Part shown: in pieces, positions 25,865 through 36,399 of the stretch | Layout of the letters: each line of letters starts with the position of its first letter | How positions within the stretch are numbered: the stretch's first letter is position 1 | NCBI GenBank assembly: GCA_002689995.1 | Contig: NZIV01000060.1 | Coordinates: forward strand, 9,292-51,422 | DNA: 42,131 nucleotides | DNA from: Fidelibacterota bacterium | GTDB lineage: Bacteria; Fidelibacterota; Marinisomatia; SCGC-AAA003-L08; GCA-2689995 | Direction of reading: 5' to 3' | Program-made: the position numbers and the translations under genes | Notes under the pieces: model-generated | Databases searched by the model: none | The model's input: the letters and a program-made list of their open reading frames with translations, nothing else | What the model was told of the DNA's origin: nothing

Positions 25865-27588
25865 TGACTATTTTTTATCAAGAATATAGGTTTAGAATAA
25901 TAATTGTATTTTGCTTTTTCTCATTACTCATAGCAACCATAGTCGGAAAACTATTCTATATTCATATCATTAAAAATGATTATTATGAAAATTTGGTAAA
26001 TAATCAATTTCTTAAATCTAAGATTATTCAAGGTAGTAGAGGTTTTATTCTGGATAGGAACGGTGAAAATATTGCAAAAAATAAAACTGCTTTCAGTTTT
26101 TTAGTAGACACAAATCAAAATTATGATAAAGAGAAAATATTAAACATTTTTTCCAAAACTTTTCAACAAAAAAAATCCTATTATGAAAATATATTAGCAA
26201 AAAAATCTAATGGTGTAGTTTTAGAAAGTAATGTTCCTTTAGCTGACTGTAGAAATATAGTAGATACTAAAATTAATGGATTAAGCAAATTTAGTAAGAC
26301 AATTAGAGAATATCCGTATAATGAATTAGCTGCACAAGTGATTGGATACACAGATTCTGATTCAAAAGGTGTTAGTGGAGTTGAAAAGTACTTTGATAAT
26401 ATTCTTAAAGGTGAAATTGGTAAAAAAAAATTGGTAAAAAATATAAATGGATATTTATATGAAAATCCATATGAAGATAGTGATCTTCCACAATCAGGAA
26501 GTAATATAACTCTTTCGTTAGATATGCGACTTCAGGAAATTTTACAGGATGAGCTTTTAAAAACAATCAAAGAAATAAAAGCTGAAAGTGCAAATGGTGT
26601 AATTTTAAATCCATTTTCAGGTGAAATTTTAGCAATGGCAAATGTACCAAGTCTTGATTTGAATAATTATTTTAATTATGACATATCTTATCATCAAAAT
26701 AGGACTGTTATTGACTCCTATGAGCCTGGATCAACCTTCAAATCTATTGCAATAGCATGTGGAATCGAAGAAAGTTTAATTCATGAAAATGATATTTTTG
26801 ATTGTGAGAATGGTTCCTACTATTATTTTGGGAAAAAATTAAATGATCATATTAAGCATGATGATTTAACTGTTGCAGAAATATTAATGCATTCAAGTAA
26901 TGTAGGGATTTCTAAAATAGTTGATAAAAATATTGGTTTAAAATTAATATATAAATATTCTCGAGATTTTGGATATGGTAATAAAACTGGTATTTATTTA
27001 CCAGGAGAGGCTAAAGGACTATTAAAACCATTAAAAAAATGGAGAAAATCATCAGGTACCTTTGTATCTATGGGGCAGGAAGTTCTCGGTTCTACTTTGC
27101 AAACAGCTATGGCTTATTCAGTTTTTGCAAATGGAGGATATTTATTAAAGCCTCAGATACTTAAAAATATATCTGGAGATGAAGTTTATGAATTTAATGC
27201 TGAACCATTTGTTGTAAGAAAAGTAATTTCGGAAAATACCGCAACGAGAATTTTAAGAATATTAGAAGCCTCTGTGGACTACGGTTCTGGAAAAGAGGCT
27301 GGAATAAATGGATATAAAATTGCTGGTAAGACTGGTACATCTCAAACATTTAAAAATGGAGTTTTATCAATAGATGATTTTATTGCCAGTTTTGCTGGAA
27401 TTTTTCCTAGTAATGAACCTAAATATGTTTGTGTTGTGGCAATAAAAAGACCTACTGTAAAAGGTAAGCATTGGGGTGGAATTGTTGCTGCACCAATCAT
27501 AAGAAATATCTTTGCACGTGTAATAAATGAATTTGAAGAAGAAAAACCAATCAATTATAATAGCTTAGCCAAAGTAGCAGGTATATAA
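25864..27588 (+). CDS. ftsI: Septal peptidoglycan transpeptidase (class B PBP, FtsI/PBP3)
   Basis: 574 residues. A short cytoplasmic tail, one membrane anchor (about 10-33), a PBP-dimer pedestal (GSRGFILDRNGENIAKNKTAF) and the transpeptidase domain with Ser290 in PGSTFKS, SSN (344-346) and KTG (489-491). It crosslinks peptidoglycan at the septum with FtsW. No PASTA repeats follow. Its start shares the A of TAATG with the ftsL stop. Confidence 0.95.
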   Translation: MTIFYQEYRFRIIIVFCFFSLLIATIVGKLFYIHIIKNDYYENLVNNQFLKSKIIQGSRGFILDRNGENIAKNKTAFSFLVDTNQNYDKEKILNIFSKTFQQKKSYYENILAKKSNGVVLESNVPLADCRNIVDTKINGLSKFSKTIREYPYNELAAQVIGYTDSDSKGVSGVEKYFDNILKGEIGKKKLVKNINGYLYENPYEDSDLPQSGSNITLSLDMRLQEILQDELLKTIKEIKAESANGVILNPFSGEILAMANVPSLDLNNYFNYDISYHQNRTVIDSYEPGSTFKSIAIACGIEESLIHENDIFDCENGSYYYFGKKLNDHIKHDDLTVAEILMHSSNVGISKIVDKNIGLKLIYKYSRDFGYGNKTGIYLPGEAKGLLKPLKKWRKSSGTFVSMGQEVLGSTLQTAMAYSVFANGGYLLKPQILKNISGDEVYEFNAEPFVVRKVISENTATRILRILEASVDYGSGKEAGINGYKIAGKTGTSQTFKNGVLSIDDFIASFAGIFPSNEPKYVCVVAIKRPTVKGKHWGGIVAAPIIRNIFARVINEFEEEKPINYNSLAKVAGI

Positions 27589-27589
27589 A

Positions 27590-29029
27590 ATGAAGTTATC
27601 AGAATTATTGCAGGGAGTAGAATATTATGGAGATACAGAAGATTGTGATGTTATTTCAATAATTCATGACTCAAGAAAAGTAAAACAGGGTTCTCTCTTT
27701 ATCGCAATTAAAGGATTTGAGTCAGATGGCCATGATTATATTTTAGATGCGGTTAATAAAGGTGCTGTTGCAATCATGTCAAATGGTAGGTCTTTAGATA
27801 ATCTTCCAATCCCTGTGGTAAAAGTTAAAAATCCTAGAGCATGTATGTCACAAGTATCTGCCAATTTTTTTAATCATCCATCAAAAAAATTAAATATAAT
27901 AGGTGTTACGGGCACTAATGGGAAAACCTCTATTACTCAATTATTATATTTACTTTTCAATGCTAATGGTATGTCTGCAGGGACATTAGGTACACTTGGT
28001 TTTTCAACACCATCAGGAATGTTAACAACAGGATTTACTACACCAGAATCTGTTGAAGTTCAACAATTATTAAATATCATGGATATCGGTGGTGTTAAAA
28101 ATGCGATAATGGAAGTTTCGTCGCATGCATTGGAATTAAATAGAGTTGATGATGTTGATGTAAATATTGCAATCTTTACAAATTTGACACAAGACCACTT
28201 AGATTTTCATGGTTCTATGGAAAATTATTTTCAGGCAAAATTAAAATTATTTTTGAATTTAAATAAATCTTCTACCGCGATTGTTAACATTGATAATGAT
28301 TATGGAAAAAGAATTGCAAAAGAAGTACAATGTAATTTAGTTACATATGGATTTCAGGATGATGCAGATTTAAGTATAATAAAAAGTAATCTTTCTATAG
28401 AATCCTCAGAATTTTTAATTAAATGGAATAACGAAGAATTTATTTTCAACTCAAATTTAATTGGTTATTATAATTTAGAAAATTTATTAGCAGCAATAGC
28501 AACAGCATTAATATCTGGAATTCCTATTAAGGATGTTCAAAATAGTGTTAATTCAGAATTAATTATACCTGGAAGAATGGAAAAATTTGACTTACTAGAA
28601 AAAGGTTTTGCAATAGTTGATTATGCCCATACACCTGATGCTTATGAACAAATTTTAAGTACTATAAAGTACTTAGCACCAAAAAAATCAGAAATAATAA
28701 CAGTTTTTGGATGCGGTGGTGATAGAGATATAAAAAAACGACCAATTATGGCAAAAATTGCTGAAAAATATTCAGATAAAATAATTGTTACTTCTGATAA
28801 TCCTCGAAATGAAAAAGTTGAAGATATTTGTGAAAATATTAAATCAGGATTTGATAGAAATAACCATAAAATTATTTACAATCGTAAAAAAGCTATTGAT
28901 TATGCAATAGAAAAAATGAATAAAAATTCAATCTTACTTATATTAGGTAAAGGCCGAAATGACTACGAACATATAGGTAATGAAAAATATCCACACAGTG
29001 ATATTGGTATAATAAAGTCTAATATTTAA
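27590..29029 (+). CDS. murE: UDP-MurNAc-L-Ala-D-Glu:meso-diaminopimelate ligase
   Basis: 479 residues. ATP site GVTGTNGKTS; the substrate-specificity motif is DNPRNE starting at Asp403, the form that selects meso-diaminopimelate rather than lysine, so this organism has the Gram-negative peptidoglycan type. HSRK-like Ser in DSRKVKQGSLF at the N-terminus binds the UDP part. One base separates it from ftsI, and its stop overlaps murF as TAATG. Confidence 0.97.
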   Translation: MKLSELLQGVEYYGDTEDCDVISIIHDSRKVKQGSLFIAIKGFESDGHDYILDAVNKGAVAIMSNGRSLDNLPIPVVKVKNPRACMSQVSANFFNHPSKKLNIIGVTGTNGKTSITQLLYLLFNANGMSAGTLGTLGFSTPSGMLTTGFTTPESVEVQQLLNIMDIGGVKNAIMEVSSHALELNRVDDVDVNIAIFTNLTQDHLDFHGSMENYFQAKLKLFLNLNKSSTAIVNIDNDYGKRIAKEVQCNLVTYGFQDDADLSIIKSNLSIESSEFLIKWNNEEFIFNSNLIGYYNLENLLAAIATALISGIPIKDVQNSVNSELIIPGRMEKFDLLEKGFAIVDYAHTPDAYEQILSTIKYLAPKKSEIITVFGCGGDRDIKKRPIMAKIAEKYSDKIIVTSDNPRNEKVEDICENIKSGFDRNNHKIIYNRKKAIDYAIEKMNKNSILLILGKGRNDYEHIGNEKYPHSDIGIIKSNI

Positions 29030-30348
29030 TGAGAGTAAAAATTAATGAATCAGAATTATTCAGGAAATTGATAAAGGAAAATTTTCAGATAAAAATGAAT
29101 GAAATACCACGTGGTATCACAATCGATTCACGATTGCATCAAAGTGGAGATGTATATCTTCCCATTAATGGTGATAATTTTGATGGACATGATTTTATTT
29201 CTAATGTATTAGATAATAATCCTTCATTAGTTATTTCTGAAAAAAAGTTAAATATTAAATTTCCAATATTAAATACTCAAAATAATAGACAAATTATCCA
29301 TCAAATAGTAGCGATTTGGCAGAAAAAAATGAATTCAAAAATTATTGGAATTACTGGTTCAAATGGAAAAACTACCACAAAAGAATTAGCCTACCATGTT
29401 TTATCTAAATCTATTAAATGTTTTAAAACTAAAGAAAATTATAATACTGTGTTGAGTAGTCCTCTTTCTTTTTTATCCGCAAAGCATAGCCAAGAAATAT
29501 CACTTATTGAGATGGGGACTAATCAGCCTGGTGAAATTAAATCAATTTGTGATGTAATGAGTCCAGAAATTGGATTAATTACTAATATTTCTAATGCTCA
29601 TGCAGAAAACTTTAATTCAAATAAAGATATTGCAATTGAAAAAGGAAATCTTTTTAAGTCTTTACCGGAAAATGGAATTGCAATAATCAATAATGATGAT
29701 AAATATATTAGAGAAATCAAAACAAAGGCAAGAGAAAAGACCTACGGATTTATAGGTGAAGTTGACTTTAAAGGAAAAATTATTAATCAAAAAAATATTT
29801 CAGTTAATAATCAAATAGTTGAATTACCTATTTCTGGTTATGCAATGGCTCAAAATGTATTGGCAGTTTTTGCATTAGCTTCAACTTTAGGTTTAAAAAA
29901 TAATGAAATTAATAGTAGAATTTCTTCATTTAAACTACCTAATGGCAGAGGAAATATATTAGAAATTGGAGAATTAAAAATTATAGATGATACTTATAAT
30001 GCAAATCCTGTTTCTATGATTGCTGGATTGAGAAGGCTATCTAATAAAAATGCAAAAAGAAAAATTGCAATATTAGGTGATATGCTTGAGCTTGGAAGTT
30101 ATGAAGAAGAGTCTCACATACAGATTGGGGAATTTTTAAATAAATCAAATATAGATATAATTTTATCTGTTGGAGATAGAATGAAGTTGATGCATAAAAA
30201 AGTTGAAAAAAATAAAACAGCTTTATGGTTTAAGTCTAATGAAGGAATTATTAATTTTATAAAAGATAACAGAAAAGATGGTGATTTAATTTATTTAAAA
30301 GGTTCACGTTTTATGGTAATGGAAAAAATTATTGAAGGAATAAAATAG
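29029..30348 (+). CDS. murF: UDP-MurNAc-tripeptide:D-Ala-D-Ala ligase
   Basis: 439 residues. N-terminal GITIDSRLHQSGDVYLPI, ATP loop IIGITGSNGKTTTKEL, LIEMGTNQPGEI, the IDDTYNANPVSM motif and the C-terminal GDMLELG are all typical. It completes the cytoplasmic UDP-MurNAc-pentapeptide. No ddl, which supplies D-Ala-D-Ala, is found in this window. It overlaps murE and mraY by one base each. Confidence 0.97.
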   Translation: MRVKINESELFRKLIKENFQIKMNEIPRGITIDSRLHQSGDVYLPINGDNFDGHDFISNVLDNNPSLVISEKKLNIKFPILNTQNNRQIIHQIVAIWQKKMNSKIIGITGSNGKTTTKELAYHVLSKSIKCFKTKENYNTVLSSPLSFLSAKHSQEISLIEMGTNQPGEIKSICDVMSPEIGLITNISNAHAENFNSNKDIAIEKGNLFKSLPENGIAIINNDDKYIREIKTKAREKTYGFIGEVDFKGKIINQKNISVNNQIVELPISGYAMAQNVLAVFALASTLGLKNNEINSRISSFKLPNGRGNILEIGELKIIDDTYNANPVSMIAGLRRLSNKNAKRKIAILGDMLELGSYEEESHIQIGEFLNKSNIDIILSVGDRMKLMHKKVEKNKTALWFKSNEGIINFIKDNRKDGDLIYLKGSRFMVMEKIIEGIK

Positions 30349-31451
30349 TGTTTTATCATTTGTTATATCCATTACACGAATTTTTTTTTGGTTTTAATGT
30401 TTTCAAATATATTTCATTTAGAGCAGTTGGTGCTTCAATTACTGCTTTAATAATAAGTTTCCTCATCGGGCCAATGATTATCCGCACACTACAATCTCGT
30501 CAAATAGGCGAGGTAATTCGAAAAAATGGGCCCGAAGCACACCAAAAAAAGCAAGGTACTCCTACAATGGGAGGAATAATTGTCTTAGTGGCTATTATCC
30601 TCCCAACGCTTTTTTGGGCTAAATTGGATGATCGTTATATAATGATAATTTTATCATGCACTTTATTTATGGGATTAATTGGATTTATTGATGATTATTT
30701 AAAAGTTATTAAAAAATATCCAAAGGGTTTAATTGCAAGATATAAATTATTAGGTCAAATAATTGCAGGCACTTTTGTTGCATTATCAATATATTATTTT
30801 CCAGAAAATACTAATGTTCGTACGACTACTTCAATCCCATTCGTTGCTAATGGTTTAATTGATTTGGGAATATTTTACATTCCATTAATTATTCTTGTAA
30901 TAGTTGGATCATCGAATGCAGTCAATTTAACAGATGGTTTAGATGGATTAGCAACTGGACTAGTTGCAATTGCTACCCTTGTTTTTGGAGCTATTGCTTA
31001 TGCTACAGGTAGATTTGATTTTAGTGAGTATTTAAATATCATGTATTTACCAGGAACTGGTGAATTATTTGTTTTTTGTTTGGCAATGGTTGGAGCATGT
31101 ATTGGATTTTTGTGGTTTAATGCTAATCCAGCAATTGTTTTTATGGGAGACACAGGCTCACTAGCTTTAGGAGCAGCACTTGGAACACTTGCTGTATTAT
31201 TAAAAAAAGAATTTTTACTAGTAATTATAGGTGGTGTTTTCGTCATTGAATCTATTTCAGTGATGGTGCAAGTATTTTATTTTAGATATACGCGAAAGAA
31301 ATATGGTTCAGGTCAAAAGTTTTTTAAAATGGCTCCAATTCATCATCATTTTGAATTAAGTGGATGGCATGAAAATCAAGTTGTTGTACGTTTTTGGATT
31401 ATTGGTGTTCTTCTTGCATTATTAAGTTTAACTACATTTAAAATCCAATGA
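30348..31451 (+). CDS. mraY: Phospho-MurNAc-pentapeptide transferase
   Basis: 367 residues from GTG, which shares its G with the murF stop (TAGTG). A multi-span membrane enzyme that loads phospho-MurNAc-pentapeptide onto undecaprenyl phosphate to form lipid I. TPTMGGIIVL, the metal-site GFIDDYLKV, NLTDGLDGLA, FMGDTGSLALG and MAPIHHHFELSGW are conserved. It overlaps murD by 4 bases. Confidence 0.97.
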   Translation: MFYHLLYPLHEFFFGFNVFKYISFRAVGASITALIISFLIGPMIIRTLQSRQIGEVIRKNGPEAHQKKQGTPTMGGIIVLVAIILPTLFWAKLDDRYIMIILSCTLFMGLIGFIDDYLKVIKKYPKGLIARYKLLGQIIAGTFVALSIYYFPENTNVRTTTSIPFVANGLIDLGIFYIPLIILVIVGSSNAVNLTDGLDGLATGLVAIATLVFGAIAYATGRFDFSEYLNIMYLPGTGELFVFCLAMVGACIGFLWFNANPAIVFMGDTGSLALGAALGTLAVLLKKEFLLVIIGGVFVIESISVMVQVFYFRYTRKKYGSGQKFFKMAPIHHHFELSGWHENQVVVRFWIIGVLLALLSLTTFKIQ

Positions 31452-32818
31452 TGAATTTTTTAGATAGGGATAATATAAGTCTTGAAAATGTAAATATTTC
31501 AATATTAGGTGCTGGTAGAAGTGGATATGCTGCAGCTGAATTAATTGATACATTAGGTGGTAATCCATTTATAAGTGAGTTTAAATCTAAAACAGATGTT
31601 GACCTAGCAAAATTTAATCATGAATTAGGAGGACATTCTTTAAATGTGTTAGATTGTGATTTGATGGTGATTTCACCTGGAATATCTGATAAAATTGATA
31701 TTGTAAAACAGGCGAAATTGAATGATATTCCAATTGTAAGTGAAATTGAATTAGCATCATGGTTTACAAATAGTCCAATACTTGCAATCACAGGTTCAAA
31801 CGGTAAAACTACAACAACAATGCTATTATACCAAATGTGTATTGAGGCTGGTTTAAATTCTGAAATAGTTGGGAATATTGGTATACCTTTTTCTCATAAA
31901 GTAAATAATGAAATTAAAGGAAAAATAAATCCTGAAGTATATGTTATGGAAGTAAGTAGCTTTCAATTAGAGCATATTATTCATTTTTCACCCAAAGTTA
32001 GTAGTATTATAAATCTTCAACCCGACCATTTAGATCGTTATGATAACTTTCAAAATTATATCAATGCAAAAATTAATATAACAAAGAACATTAAGGAGTC
32101 CGATTTCTTTATCTATAACTCTGATGATGAGGTCCTAAATAAATTTTTTAAAAATTCATCAAAAAACTACATTCCTTTCTCCTTGAATATGGAAAGTCGG
32201 GCTCCTTTTAATTCGAACGATACGAAAGTTTACTATTATGAAAATAATATAGAAATACCACTTTATTATTTTGATGAATCAAAATTAGTTGGTTCCCATA
32301 ATATTCAAAATATATTGTCTGCCGCGATTATGGCACATAGTTTTAAAATTCCAATCTCATCGATTTCTAAAGCTATATTGGATTTTGAACCGATTCCTCA
32401 TAGAATTGAATTTTCTGGAAATATTAATGGAACTGCTTACTATAATGATTCTAAAGCAACGAACCTTGACTCTGTAAAAGTTGCCTTGAATAGTTTTGAT
32501 AGATTAATAATTTTGATTTTAGGTGGAAAAAATAAAGGAGAAATCTATTTTAATAATTTGGTTGAATTGAATAATGAGAAAGTAAAAAAAGTGATTTGTT
32601 ATGGGGAATCAGGAGAATATATTTTTAATCAATTAGATAAAATTAATTCAAAAGAGTATTTTAAAGATTTTAGTACAGCGGTAAAAATGGCTATAAAATC
32701 CAGTAATGAAGGTGATATAGTTTTACTTTCACCGGGCTGTACTAGCTTTGATCAATTTTCAAATTTTGAAGAGCGTGGAAATATGTTTAAAAAAATAATA
32801 AATGATTATTTGAATTAA
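31448..32818 (+). CDS. murD: UDP-MurNAc-L-Ala:D-Glu ligase
   Basis: 456 residues from ATG 31448, which overlaps the mraY stop; the ATG at 31451 is one codon on and cannot be excluded. ATP loop AITGSNGKTTTTML, substrate-lobe VSPGISDKI, EVSSFQLEHI, NLQPDHLDRY and YNDSKATNLDSV are family motifs. It adds D-glutamate to UDP-MurNAc-L-Ala. Confidence 0.96.
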   Translation: MMNFLDRDNISLENVNISILGAGRSGYAAAELIDTLGGNPFISEFKSKTDVDLAKFNHELGGHSLNVLDCDLMVISPGISDKIDIVKQAKLNDIPIVSEIELASWFTNSPILAITGSNGKTTTTMLLYQMCIEAGLNSEIVGNIGIPFSHKVNNEIKGKINPEVYVMEVSSFQLEHIIHFSPKVSSIINLQPDHLDRYDNFQNYINAKINITKNIKESDFFIYNSDDEVLNKFFKNSSKNYIPFSLNMESRAPFNSNDTKVYYYENNIEIPLYYFDESKLVGSHNIQNILSAAIMAHSFKIPISSISKAILDFEPIPHRIEFSGNINGTAYYNDSKATNLDSVKVALNSFDRLIILILGGKNKGEIYFNNLVELNNEKVKKVICYGESGEYIFNQLDKINSKEYFKDFSTAVKMAIKSSNEGDIVLLSPGCTSFDQFSNFEERGNMFKKIINDYLN

Positions 32819-33921
32819 TGTCTACAAATAGAATACATATTTCATCTATTCAACGTGATTTATTTATATCAATTCTTTTAATTTCTTGTATTGGAATTGT
32901 TGTTATTTATAGTGCAAGTTCTGTTTTACGACCTAATATGTCATCAAATTACCATTTTTTAATCCGACATATAATCTGGAGTTTTGCGGGTTTGTTCTGT
33001 GGTTATTTAGCTTTTAAAATACCGCTTAAATTTTTTAAAAAATATGCAGTTCATTTTTTAATTATTAGTATTTTTTTAATTTTTTTAGGTTCATATGTGA
33101 ATCCTACTAATGATGCAGGCAGATGGTTATTATATGAAAATGGTGCAAAAAGTATTACAACTTCAGATTTTGGTAAATTAGCATTAATTTTATATTGTGC
33201 ATGGTTTTTGGATAAATATAGAAAAAAGATAAATAATTTACAAGATACTCTCTTTCCATTCTTAATTGGTGTTGGACTTTTATTAATTTCAATTATGAAT
33301 CAACCAGACATGTCAACTACAATTGTATTCTCTATGATTTCTATGATTTTACTTTATATTGGTGGATTAAAATATAAGTTTTTAATTAGTTTAATATTTT
33401 CAGGAATAACTTTATTAAGTATTAAAATATATTTAACACCATATATGTTAGAAAGAATAATTGGATTACTTTCTGCAGAAAACGATGGAAATTATCAAGT
33501 TTCAAGAGCATTGATGGCTATGGGGAGTGCTGGTTTTTGGGGCAAAGGTCTTGGTGATGGTTTATTAAAAAAAGGATTTATTCCAGAGATACAAGGTGAT
33601 TTTATATTCTCATTAATTGGCGAAGAATTTGGTTTAATTTTCGAATTGATACTTATTTATATGTTTTTATTTTTATTTATAAAAAGTTTACAACTTGCTC
33701 AAAAAGCCTATAACCCTTTTTCTATGTTTTTAGTAATAGGTATATCGATAAATTTTATTTTATACGTAATAATTAATATCGGTTATGTGACTCAATTATT
33801 ACCTACGACAGGCTTAGCTTTGCCATTTATAAGCTATGGCGGTACCCATACAATAATTAACTTTATTTTAGTTGGATTATTATTCAATGTAGCATTTGAA
33901 GTTCAAAAACATGGATTCTAA
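32818..33921 (+). CDS. ftsW: Septal peptidoglycan glycosyltransferase FtsW
   Basis: 367 residues, SEDS family, about ten membrane spans. IVVIYSASS near the first span, the periplasmic-loop region GDFIFSLIGEEFG and the closing LALPFISYGGTHTI are conserved. It polymerises lipid II with FtsI at the septum. TAATG overlap with murD; the 3' end overlaps murG by 11 bases. Confidence 0.95.
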   Translation: MSTNRIHISSIQRDLFISILLISCIGIVVIYSASSVLRPNMSSNYHFLIRHIIWSFAGLFCGYLAFKIPLKFFKKYAVHFLIISIFLIFLGSYVNPTNDAGRWLLYENGAKSITTSDFGKLALILYCAWFLDKYRKKINNLQDTLFPFLIGVGLLLISIMNQPDMSTTIVFSMISMILLYIGGLKYKFLISLIFSGITLLSIKIYLTPYMLERIIGLLSAENDGNYQVSRALMAMGSAGFWGKGLGDGLLKKGFIPEIQGDFIFSLIGEEFGLIFELILIYMFLFLFIKSLQLAQKAYNPFSMFLVIGISINFILYVIINIGYVTQLLPTTGLALPFISYGGTHTIINFILVGLLFNVAFEVQKHGF

Positions 33922-35023
33922 AAAACACTTAAATAATAAAGGTATTATTATTGCTGGTGGTGGTACCGGTGGTCATTTATTTCCTGCATTGACTATTGGT
34001 GCAAAGTTATCTGAAGTTGGCGCAGATGTATTTTATATGGGCTCGAAATTTGGAATTGAAGCTAGTTTATTTAAAAATAAAAATTTATCATATTTACTTT
34101 TAAATATTAGAGGAATACAGAGAGGATTAGATTTAAAATCTATAGGTAAAAACTTTTTATTTCCATACAGATTTATTTATTCGATGTTAAAAGCGTTTAT
34201 GAAAATTAAACGATTTAAACCAAGTATAGTAATTGGAACAGGAGGCTACTCTTCCGCGATACCATTGTTTTGTGCAAAATTTTTAAAGATTCCAATTATA
34301 TTACATGAGCAAAATTCTTACCCTGGGATTACAACTCGTTTTTTTGCTAAAAATGCAAAGGTCGTTTGTGTTGCAAATGAAAAAACTAAGAATTATATAG
34401 AGTCAAGAAATATAAAAATAACGGGCAATCCAATTCGATCCTCAATAAGAAAAATAAATCAATCAGAAGCTCAAAATAAAATGAATTTAGGAACCGATAA
34501 ATTTACAATATTTTTCTTTGGTGGTAGTCAAGGATCAAAGCCAATTAATGATTTTTTAGTAAGAAACTATAAATTCTTTTTGAAATTGGGTTGTCAATTA
34601 ATTTGGCAATGTGGTCAGAATTCATACGAAAAAATTATAAAACAAGTAAATCACCCAGATGTACATATTAAATCATTTATAAATCAAATGGATATAGCAT
34701 ATTCTGCTGCATCTTTGGTTGTTTGTAGATCAGGTGCAATATCTATTGCTGAATTAACTGCATTTGGGAAGGCAATGATTTTGATACCATTTCCACAAGC
34801 TGCAGGAAATCATCAAGAATATAATGCAAGAGTTTTAGAAGAGAAAAAAGCTGCTATCGTCATTTTACAAAAAGAACTGAATAAAGGTATCTTACAAAAA
34901 ACAGTAAAAGAATTGGTTAATAGTAAAAACAAAATTATTGAATATGAAATACAAGCTAAAAAGAATGAAATTAAAAATTCAACTGAGAAAATTTTAAAAC
35001 AAATTATAGAAGTCGCTGCTTAA
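33911..35023 (+). CDS. murG: UDP-GlcNAc:lipid I N-acetylglucosaminyltransferase
   Basis: 370 residues from ATG 33911; a TTG at 33896 would add five residues inside ftsW and has no better support. IIIAGGGTGGHLFPAL is the first lipid-binding glycine loop, FFGGSQGSKPIN the second, VCRSGAISIAEL and PFPQAAGNHQEYNA contact UDP-GlcNAc. It converts lipid I to lipid II on the inner face of the membrane. Its stop overlaps murC as TAATG. Confidence 0.96.
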   Translation: MDSKKHLNNKGIIIAGGGTGGHLFPALTIGAKLSEVGADVFYMGSKFGIEASLFKNKNLSYLLLNIRGIQRGLDLKSIGKNFLFPYRFIYSMLKAFMKIKRFKPSIVIGTGGYSSAIPLFCAKFLKIPIILHEQNSYPGITTRFFAKNAKVVCVANEKTKNYIESRNIKITGNPIRSSIRKINQSEAQNKMNLGTDKFTIFFFGGSQGSKPINDFLVRNYKFFLKLGCQLIWQCGQNSYEKIIKQVNHPDVHIKSFINQMDIAYSAASLVVCRSGAISIAELTAFGKAMILIPFPQAAGNHQEYNARVLEEKKAAIVILQKELNKGILQKTVKELVNSKNKIIEYEIQAKKNEIKNSTEKILKQIIEVAA

Positions 35024-36399
35024 TGTTTGGTAAAACTCAAAAAATTCATTTTGTAGGTATAGGTGGAATTGGCATGAGCGGAATGGCTGAATTACTTCAT
35101 TGTCTTGGATTTGAAATCTCAGGTTCAGATATGCGATCATCTGAAAGGACAGAGCATTTATTAAGTATTGGTATAAAGGTCTTTACAGGTCATGATTCTG
35201 AAAACATCGGTAACTGTGATGTTTTAGTTTATTCTTCAGCAGTTAATTCAGAAAATTCTGAAGTAAAATTTGGTAAAGATATGGGTATTCCTGTGATTAG
35301 AAGAGCAGAAATGCTCGGGGAATTAATGAAATTAAAAAAAATAAGCATAGGTGTTTCAGGTACGCATGGTAAAACGACAACATCATCATTATTAGGTATT
35401 ATTTTAGAGGATGCAAAGGTTAATCCTACATTAGTTATTGGAGGAATTGTTAATAAGTTTAATACAAATGCTATATCAGGTTCGGGTGATATTATAGTAG
35501 TTGAGGCGGATGAATTCGATAAAACATTTTTACAGCTTTCACCAACCTATTCGATTATAAATAATTTAGATTTAGAACATTTAGATTGTTATAAAAATAT
35601 AGAGGAGTTACAGTCTTCATTTATAGCATTTGCTAATTCCGTACCATTTTATGGCAAAGTTGCAGTATGTATTGATCATAAAAATACTAGAGAAATTTTA
35701 TCAAATATTAAAAGACCAATAGCAACATTTGGATTTCATAAAGATGCTAATTACAGAGCAAAAAATTTAAAATATAATCAGCTTAAAACAAATTTTGATT
35801 TATACAACAATAATGAATTTATTACTGAAATCATATTAAATATTCCAGGAATTCATAATGTCCAAAATGCCTTGGGAGCAATTGTCATTGCGGATGAATT
35901 AAATATTCCTATTGAAAATATAAGAGATGGACTAAGTCAATACTCTGGAGTAAGAAGAAGATTTCAAGTCATTGATGAATTGAGTTGTGGAACAATTTTA
36001 ATTGATGATTATGCTCATCATCCTACTGAAGTTGCTGCAACATTATCCTCCGCAAAGAAAGGATGGGATAATAGAATTATATCTATATTTCAACCACATT
36101 TATATTCTAGAACACGTGATTTTTATAAAGATTTTGCTGATGCATTTATACAATCTGATATTGCAATATTTACTGACATTTATCCAGCAAGAGAAAAACG
36201 AATAGAAGGTGTAAATACAGAATTAATTATAAATGAATTGAAAAAGATTGGACATTCAAATATTATTTATATTCCTAATAAAGTAAATATTCCTAAAAAA
36301 GTTAAAGAAATTTATAAAAAAGGTGACCTTATTATTACAATGGGTGCTGGAGATATATGGCGACAAATAAAAAAAATATCTAAGGAGATATCAATTTGA
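35023..36399 (+). CDS. murC: UDP-MurNAc:L-Ala ligase
   Basis: 458 residues. N-terminal HFVGIGGIGMSGMAELL binds UDP-MurNAc; ATP loop IGVSGTHGKTTTSSL; VVEADEFDKTFLQL and DDYAHHPTEVAATL are MurC-specific and separate it from Mpl. It starts the peptide stem. The downstream murB TTG overlaps its stop by 4 bases. Confidence 0.97.
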   Translation: MFGKTQKIHFVGIGGIGMSGMAELLHCLGFEISGSDMRSSERTEHLLSIGIKVFTGHDSENIGNCDVLVYSSAVNSENSEVKFGKDMGIPVIRRAEMLGELMKLKKISIGVSGTHGKTTTSSLLGIILEDAKVNPTLVIGGIVNKFNTNAISGSGDIIVVEADEFDKTFLQLSPTYSIINNLDLEHLDCYKNIEELQSSFIAFANSVPFYGKVAVCIDHKNTREILSNIKRPIATFGFHKDANYRAKNLKYNQLKTNFDLYNNNEFITEIILNIPGIHNVQNALGAIVIADELNIPIENIRDGLSQYSGVRRRFQVIDELSCGTILIDDYAHHPTEVAATLSSAKKGWDNRIISIFQPHLYSRTRDFYKDFADAFIQSDIAIFTDIYPAREKRIEGVNTELIINELKKIGHSNIIYIPNKVNIPKKVKEIYKKGDLIITMGAGDIWRQIKKISKEISI

